Part shown: positions 60,349 through 64,000 of the stretch, piece after piece
Numbering within the stretch: position 1 is the stretch's first letter
Layout: every line of letters starts with the position of its first letter
NCBI RefSeq assembly: GCF_014196915.1
Contig: NZ_JACIEP010000006.1
Span: 62,001 to 126,000, forward strand
DNA from: Dysgonomonas hofstadii
Lineage (GTDB): Bacteria > Bacteroidota > Bacteroidia > Bacteroidales > Dysgonomonadaceae
Direction of reading: 5' to 3'
DNA length: 64,000 nucleotides
Made by a program: the position numbers and the translations under genes
Notes under the pieces: model-generated
Databases searched by the model: none
The model's input: the letters and a program-made list of their open reading frames with translations, nothing else
What the model was told of the DNA's origin: nothing

Positions 60349-61299
60349 ATGAAACAAGTAGCAATCACAGGTGCAGCAGGTAATCTAGGTAATTTACTGG
60401 CTCAGGGACTGAAAGATACGGATATACATCTAAGCTTACTTATCCACAAGAAGGATGTATCTGAGGACTTAAAGAAAAAAGAAAACGTATCTGTCCATAC
60501 TATCAATCTGGCCGAGAAAGAGACTTTGTTCCCGGCATTCAAAGGAGTAGACACGATTGTTCATTTTGCAGGTGTCCTATTCAAAGCCAATCCCGAAAAA
60601 TTCTTACCTACTACCAATACTTTGTATTTCAATAATCTGTTGACAGTAGCTGTCCGGCAAAAAGTAAAACGCATCATACTGATTAGCTTTCCTCACGTAG
60701 AAGGAGAATCTACACCCGAAAACCCCGCAAAAGGCATTTTATCGGGCAACCCTGAATCGGCGCACGCCAGAACCCGCCTCGAAGAAGAAAAACTTTTGTT
60801 CCAATATGGAGACAAATATCAGTTTGAAGCAGTATCTTTGCGTGTAGGGATGGTTTATGGGAAAGGCATACTAATGATAGATGCCGGCCAGTGGTTTGCC
60901 CGGCATTGGCTGTTAGGCGTGTGGAAAAAGCCGACATATATACATCTTATATCTAAAACAGATTTTGTAAATGCAACGATAGCCGCCATACTGAAGCCCG
61001 GCATCAGGGGAATATACCATATAGGTGACGAAGGTGAGCAGACGTTGCAGCAATTCCTTGATGATATAACAACATACAGAGGCTACCATAAACCCTGGCG
61101 TATGCCCGTCTGGATGATAATGACCGCGGCCCGGGGCTTCGAACTGTTTTCATCCGTTTTCGGGACAAGAAGTCCTTTGACTGTAGATTTTATCAAAATT
61201 GGCATAGTATCCTATTATGGGAATACGAGCCGGATGAGAAAAGAATTATTGCCCAATTTAAAATACAGGACATATAAAGACGGAATATCCCTTTTTTAG
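60349..61299 (+). CDS. NAD-dependent epimerase/dehydratase-family protein
   Basis: A 316-residue extended SDR. Residues 8-14 read GAAGNLG, a nucleotide-binding motif. The substrate part (about 150-316) is hydrophobic and basic. The catalytic YxxxK is not evident (SAHARTRLEEEK stands near its place), so it may be an atypical, perhaps inactive or non-redox, member. It is divergent from the arginine-deiminase-like gene. Confidence 0.85.
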   Translation: MKQVAITGAAGNLGNLLAQGLKDTDIHLSLLIHKKDVSEDLKKKENVSVHTINLAEKETLFPAFKGVDTIVHFAGVLFKANPEKFLPTTNTLYFNNLLTVAVRQKVKRIILISFPHVEGESTPENPAKGILSGNPESAHARTRLEEEKLLFQYGDKYQFEAVSLRVGMVYGKGILMIDAGQWFARHWLLGVWKKPTYIHLISKTDFVNATIAAILKPGIRGIYHIGDEGEQTLQQFLDDITTYRGYHKPWRMPVWMIMTAARGFELFSSVFGTRSPLTVDFIKIGIVSYYGNTSRMRKELLPNLKYRTYKDGISLF

Positions 61300-61360
61300 A
61301 GAGGATATATCTTTCTTATTTATGCCAGTCAGTGGTTAAAATTATTATGATTATAATGAG

Positions 61361-61830
61361 TAATCGTTCAATTATTCTAACGCGCCCTTCGGGTTTGTTT
61401 TTCATTTTGGCATTGCCCAAAACGAAACAAAAGGCTAGTGCTTTGTTCCCCGCCGACCTGTCATCGGCTTGCCGGCTAAACCAAATAAACTCGCCTTCGG
61501 CTCAAACAGAATTTGGTTTCACGCCGTCTTCACCGGACAGGTGCCCGTCGTAGGAACCTATGCACGGAAAGCTGGCGCACGATAGGGAATTACCCTACCT
61601 TGAGGTGGCTTCGCCCGGTGGCATTTGTCCGTAGTGCGGGGTACCCGTCAGGCGAGAGGGGCGTGAAATGGGAAGCGTCCGCAGGACAATCTTTCCATTT
61701 AGCCCGTGAGCCTGTAACGGGTCGCACGGAGGATGAGCCACCAAAGAGTTTTTGGTTCCTTTTGGGGATTTGGGCAAAAGGAACACAAGCAATCTTCGAT
61801 TGCGCGTAGTATAAGAGAAATGAACGATTA
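61361..61830. mobile_element. 470-bp element with 10-bp inverted ends, carrying structured repeat copy 2
   Basis: The ends are exact inverted copies: TAATCGTTCA (61361-61370) and TGAACGATTA (61821-61830), and the match goes on for two of the next three bases. The left 250 bases hold a long imperfect hairpin (around TTTTGGCATTGCCCAAAA, about 61404-61421) and GC-rich DNA; the right part is the structured repeat. No transposase is inside, so it would be non-autonomous (MITE-like). No clear target-site duplication was found at the outer edges. Confidence 0.65.
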
Positions 61831-61856
61831 AATCTAACTCCTGATTCGCATTATTT
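61612..61856 (+). repeat. Structured dispersed repeat, copy 2
   Basis: It matches 9105-9335 with a run of about 70 identical bases in the core. The closing stem is GGTGGC (61617-61622) with GCCACC (61737-61742), and TCC/GGA and GTGCG/CGCAC are kept. It has a 12-base insert after GTGCGGG that itself makes a small hairpin (CGGG-GTA-CCCG). The downstream hairpin TTCCTTTTG/CAAAAGGAA has lost one pair, and GCAATC-TTC-GATTGC (61789-61803) is kept. The repeat runs through the right end of the inverted-end element and on to about 61856. Confidence 0.8.
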
Positions 61857-62060
61857 AGATTGAGTAGACGACAGCTTTAGTATATTATGTCCACAAACAT
61901 GTATTTTTTTAGAAAAACTTTATCTATGTAAATAAAGAGTTATAAATGATGAATTCGAAGAATTGGCAAGGCCAATTATATAAGTTATGAAATATTATTC
62001 GACAGAGCAAAAAAGAGCCAATCATGAAGTAATCGGCAAAATCAACGAGACGCATAAAAT

Positions 62061-62082
62061 TTGTCAGGTTTGTCAGGTTTTT
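62061..62082 (+). repeat. Tandem GTCAGGTTT motif, relative of the TTTGTAAGG type
   Basis: TTGTCAGGTTTGTCAGGTTTTT is a tandem pair of TTGTCAGG that lacks the GTTAAAA half. A similar tandem occurs at 8916-8947, and GTCAACTTTGTCAACTTTT follows at 62173-62191. Confidence 0.45.
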
Positions 62083-62086
62083 CTCT

Positions 62087-62144
62087 ATGTCATGCCGGAG
62101 CGAAGCAAAACATCTATAAAGGATATCCTTCATTCTTCAGGATG
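62087..62144. repeat. Short GTCAT...ATGAC palindromic repeat
   Basis: A GTCATGCC start and a GGATGAC end enclose an AAACATCT segment and a TTCATTCTTCAGG segment, the same order as the inner part of the repeat at 11846-12001. It lacks the outer AAGAGGCTGTC arms of that copy. Confidence 0.6.
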
Positions 62145-62248
62145 ACAAGAAAGGATTGAAAATTAAATTATGCGTCAACTTTGTCAACTTTTCATATTAT
62201 ATGCCGTTTAATTTTATTGATTAAAATCTGTTTATTTTTTATCAATGA

Positions 62249-62275
62249 TGCAACTAATTTCAATGGTTCTGCATC
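62249..62275 (+). promoter_or_regulatory. Candidate ECF promoter or palindromic operator of the third sigma gene
   Basis: TGCAAC (62249-62254), 16 bases, then GCATC (62271-62275). It resembles the TGTAAC-N16-CGTC pair of the other two loci with A in place of G in the -10-like part. TGATGCA and TGCATCA also form an inverted repeat here, so an operator is the other reading. The ATG lies 27 bases on. Confidence 0.45.
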
Positions 62276-62301
62276 AATACAAAAGAGAGTATAGTTAGCC
62301 G

Positions 62302-62862
62302 ATGGAGGAACAATTGCTTATTGAGGGATGCAAACGTGGCGAATCATGGGCTCGTAAACAACTTTACGAGCAGTATACTCCTGTCATGATGGGAGTTTGC
62401 ATGCGATACGTAAGCAACAGAGAGACAGCAAAGGATCTGCTTCAGGATGGTTTTATCAAAGTTTTCACCAAGATAGACATGTATTCCGGAACAGGTTCGT
62501 TAGGCGGTTGGATGCGACGCATATTCGCAACCACTGCCCTTGAATATCTCAGGCGAAACGATACGCTTAGAATGAGTGTAAATATTGACGACTATAACGA
62601 TGCGACAGAAAATGTCGATTATTCGGCATTGGAACGTCTTTCCGCCGATGAGCTGATGGCGTGTATAGCAGAATTGCCAAATGGATTCAGAACCGTGTTC
62701 AACCTTTTTGCAATTGAAGGCTATACGCATAGCGAAATAGCCGAAATGCTCAATATTAAGGAAAGTACCTCTCGTTCACAATTTATAAGAGCCCGCAAGG
62801 CCTTACAAAAGAATGTGCAATTATTAATAATGGAAGAAAATGCCAGACTGGAAAGATCATAA
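62302..62862 (+). CDS. ECF-family RNA polymerase sigma factor
   Basis: A 186-residue sigma factor. Region 2 has ETAKDLLQDGFIKVFTKIDMYSGTGSLGGWMRRIFATTALEYLRR, and region 4 has LPNGFRTVFNLFAIEGYTHSEIAEMLNIKESTSRSQFIRARK. It overlaps the next gene by 23 bases in a different frame. It differs from the other two sigma factors of the window in both regions, so it is not a recent duplicate. Confidence 0.95.
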   Translation: MEEQLLIEGCKRGESWARKQLYEQYTPVMMGVCMRYVSNRETAKDLLQDGFIKVFTKIDMYSGTGSLGGWMRRIFATTALEYLRRNDTLRMSVNIDDYNDATENVDYSALERLSADELMACIAELPNGFRTVFNLFAIEGYTHSEIAEMLNIKESTSRSQFIRARKALQKNVQLLIMEENARLERS

Positions 62863-64000
62863 TAAATTACCTGACGAATTCAGTAATCTTATAAGGCAAA
62901 AAATAGAAGATTACCGGGTACCTGTCGACAGTGAATGCTGGAGCGGGATAGAGCAGCGTTTGCAGCCGAAAGGCGGCAAAAAATCGTTGTGGTGGGTTGG
63001 TGGTATTGCGGCATCGATAGCTATTCTTGTTGCGGTTCTTCTGTTTCGCCCTGCAGACCAAGGAGGAATAGTATCACCAATGATATCGACAGTAGAGCAC
63101 CTGAATATATCCCTTCCTGAAAAACAAATCGAACAAGAAACAGAAGAAGCGATTGAAACAATATATCCTACATCAGCAAAAAAAACCCGGATTGCCGAGA
63201 ACAAGCAAAGCCGGACTGAAGACAAGGACAAAGACAATACGGATGCAATAGAAAAAGAAATAAAAGAAACAATTAATTTAATAGATACAGTAAGCCTGGC
63301 CAGCATACCAGACAATACTCTCAACAACGCCTCTGACAATGAACCCGATGGAAAGAAGACTGATTCTACTTCTGACCAAAATAAGACAGAAAACAAGGGT
63401 TCTAAAAAAGTCTCTCAACCCGAAAAAATCTTACTCCCGAAAAAGAGTGCAAACTCTAGCAACTGGTTGTTGGCCGCTTCTGTATCCTCAGGTGGTAATA
63501 ACGCTGCATCGCAAGCACAAACAATTAACAATATGCCGATGCGCGACTATTCCAACGCAACAGACATGACAAAAGAGCCTGTATACATGCTATCGAACAG
63601 TCAGATACCCGAAAATGAGTTTTCCGACTTCGATTACTCCCTGCCTCTATCATTTGGTGTCACAGTAAGAAAAGACATAAATAATATATTAGGAATAGAA
63701 ACCGGATTAACGTACACATACTTGTCTACGACTATGAAGAAGGCGGGAACTCCTCAATATCAGGCAAAACAGGAAATACACTATCTGGGAGTACCCCTCA
63801 ACCTTGTGGTTTACCTTTGGAATAACCCGAAATGGAATGTCTACCTGTCTGCCGGAGGAATGCTGGAAAAAGGACTAAAAGGTATTTATACCCAAGATAT
63901 GTATCTGAACGGACAAAAGGCAGACGATACACGTATCAAAGGCAGTGTAGACGGAGTGCAATGGTCACTGAATGCTTCTGCCGGAGCATCATACTCTTTC
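62840..64000 (+). CDS. Trans-envelope protein: cytosolic N-terminus, membrane segment, beta-barrel-like domain (3' end missing)
   Basis: An open frame from ATG 62840 to the window edge, 387 codons without a stop, starting inside the sigma gene. Residues 1-48 are cytosolic (MPDWKDHNKLPDEFSNLI), about 50-69 is a membrane segment, and about 75-260 is a long, charged, probably disordered linker. From about 265 there are strand-rich segments typical of outer-membrane barrels (LPLSFGVTVRKDINNILGIETGLTYTYLS, VPLNLVVYLW, VYLSAGGMLEKG). The overlap suggests it is the sigma factor's membrane-bound partner. The missing C-terminus prevents a firmer call. Confidence 0.82.
   Translation, partial: MPDWKDHNKLPDEFSNLIRQKIEDYRVPVDSECWSGIEQRLQPKGGKKSLWWVGGIAASIAILVAVLLFRPADQGGIVSPMISTVEHLNISLPEKQIEQETEEAIETIYPTSAKKTRIAENKQSRTEDKDKDNTDAIEKEIKETINLIDTVSLASIPDNTLNNASDNEPDGKKTDSTSDQNKTENKGSKKVSQPEKILLPKKSANSSNWLLAASVSSGGNNAASQAQTINNMPMRDYSNATDMTKEPVYMLSNSQIPENEFSDFDYSLPLSFGVTVRKDINNILGIETGLTYTYLSTTMKKAGTPQYQAKQEIHYLGVPLNLVVYLWNNPKWNVYLSAGGMLEKGLKGIYTQDMYLNGQKADDTRIKGSVDGVQWSLNASAGASYSF

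Larger units (their letters stand above)
61300..62301. other. About 1 kb without genes, filled with repeats
   Basis: It holds the inverted-end element at 61361-61830, which contains structured repeat copy 2, a related short motif at 62061-62082, a GTCAT...ATGAC palindrome at 62087-62144, and the candidate ECF promoter of the next sigma gene. Reading frames of 60-100 codons here follow the repeats and are not credible. No integrase or transposase is present. Confidence 0.7.

Noticed and set aside
61332-61809. Frames of 65-98 codons over the inverted-end element
   Set aside because: Same reason: open by composition of the repeat, without conserved protein features.

Overview
The window looks like a chromosomal segment of a Bacteroidota bacterium, most likely order Bacteroidales (Dysgonomonas/Parabacteroides-like; the genus is a guess). 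The signs are a SusC/SusD pair, a FeoA-FeoB fusion, DUF4252 proteins with ECF sigma factors, a GT3-type glycogen synthase, many short lipoproteins, and promoters of the form TTTG-N19-TAnnTTTG. Two promoters match that form exactly, upstream of the SusC gene and the pirin gene. No rRNA, tRNA, CRISPR array, integrase or complete insertion sequence was seen.

Layout. 1-7.7 kb: a minus-strand block with a cut-off small membrane protein, SusD, SusC and the ferrous iron transporter FeoB. 7.7-9.4 kb: a non-housekeeping island in which a small HTH (terminase-small-subunit-like) gene lies between two nested-hairpin palindromes, followed by a structured dispersed repeat. 9.4-19.8 kb: mutS2, a minus-strand run (META lipoprotein, omega-amidase-like nitrilase, PlsC-like acyltransferase), then glycogen synthase and alpha-glucan phosphorylase. 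20.3-22.8 kb: an operon of three DUF4252 exported proteins around an ECF sigma factor and its probable anti-sigma factor. 22.9-36.7 kb: recA, bcp, a LOG-family protein, several lipoproteins, a large membrane protein, and an AraC/GNAT cluster. 36.8-41.4 kb: an apparent five-gene operon with a two-motif aspartyl protease-like protein, two beta-barrel-like proteins and two PD40 (TolB-like) proteins. 41.4-43.6 kb: the threonine-to-glycine pair (SDR threonine dehydrogenase and KBL). 43.9-61.3 kb: mixed metabolism and envelope genes, a second ECF sigma/anti-sigma pair with a divergent DUF6249 gene, an NhaC antiporter, YceI, LysR, TPR, pirin, an S9 peptidase and an arginine-deiminase-like protein. 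61.3-62.3 kb: a repeat-rich gene-free stretch holding a second copy of the structured repeat inside 10-bp inverted ends. 62.3-64 kb: a third ECF sigma factor and a cut-off protein joining an inner-membrane segment to a beta-barrel-like domain.

The most interesting signals are non-coding. (1) A structured element at about 9105-9335 and 61612-61856 has a conserved multi-branch fold, and all three substitutions in its shared reading frame are nonsynonymous, which argues for RNA or DNA structure rather than protein. (2) A nested-hairpin palindrome occurs on both sides of the orphan HTH gene. (3) A short motif of the type TTTGTAAGGTTTTAGTTAAAA recurs only in the intergenic islands. (4) All three ECF sigma loci carry a candidate promoter of the form AAC, 16-17 bases, then CGTC or GCATC; at the 47.5-kb locus matched copies face both ways.
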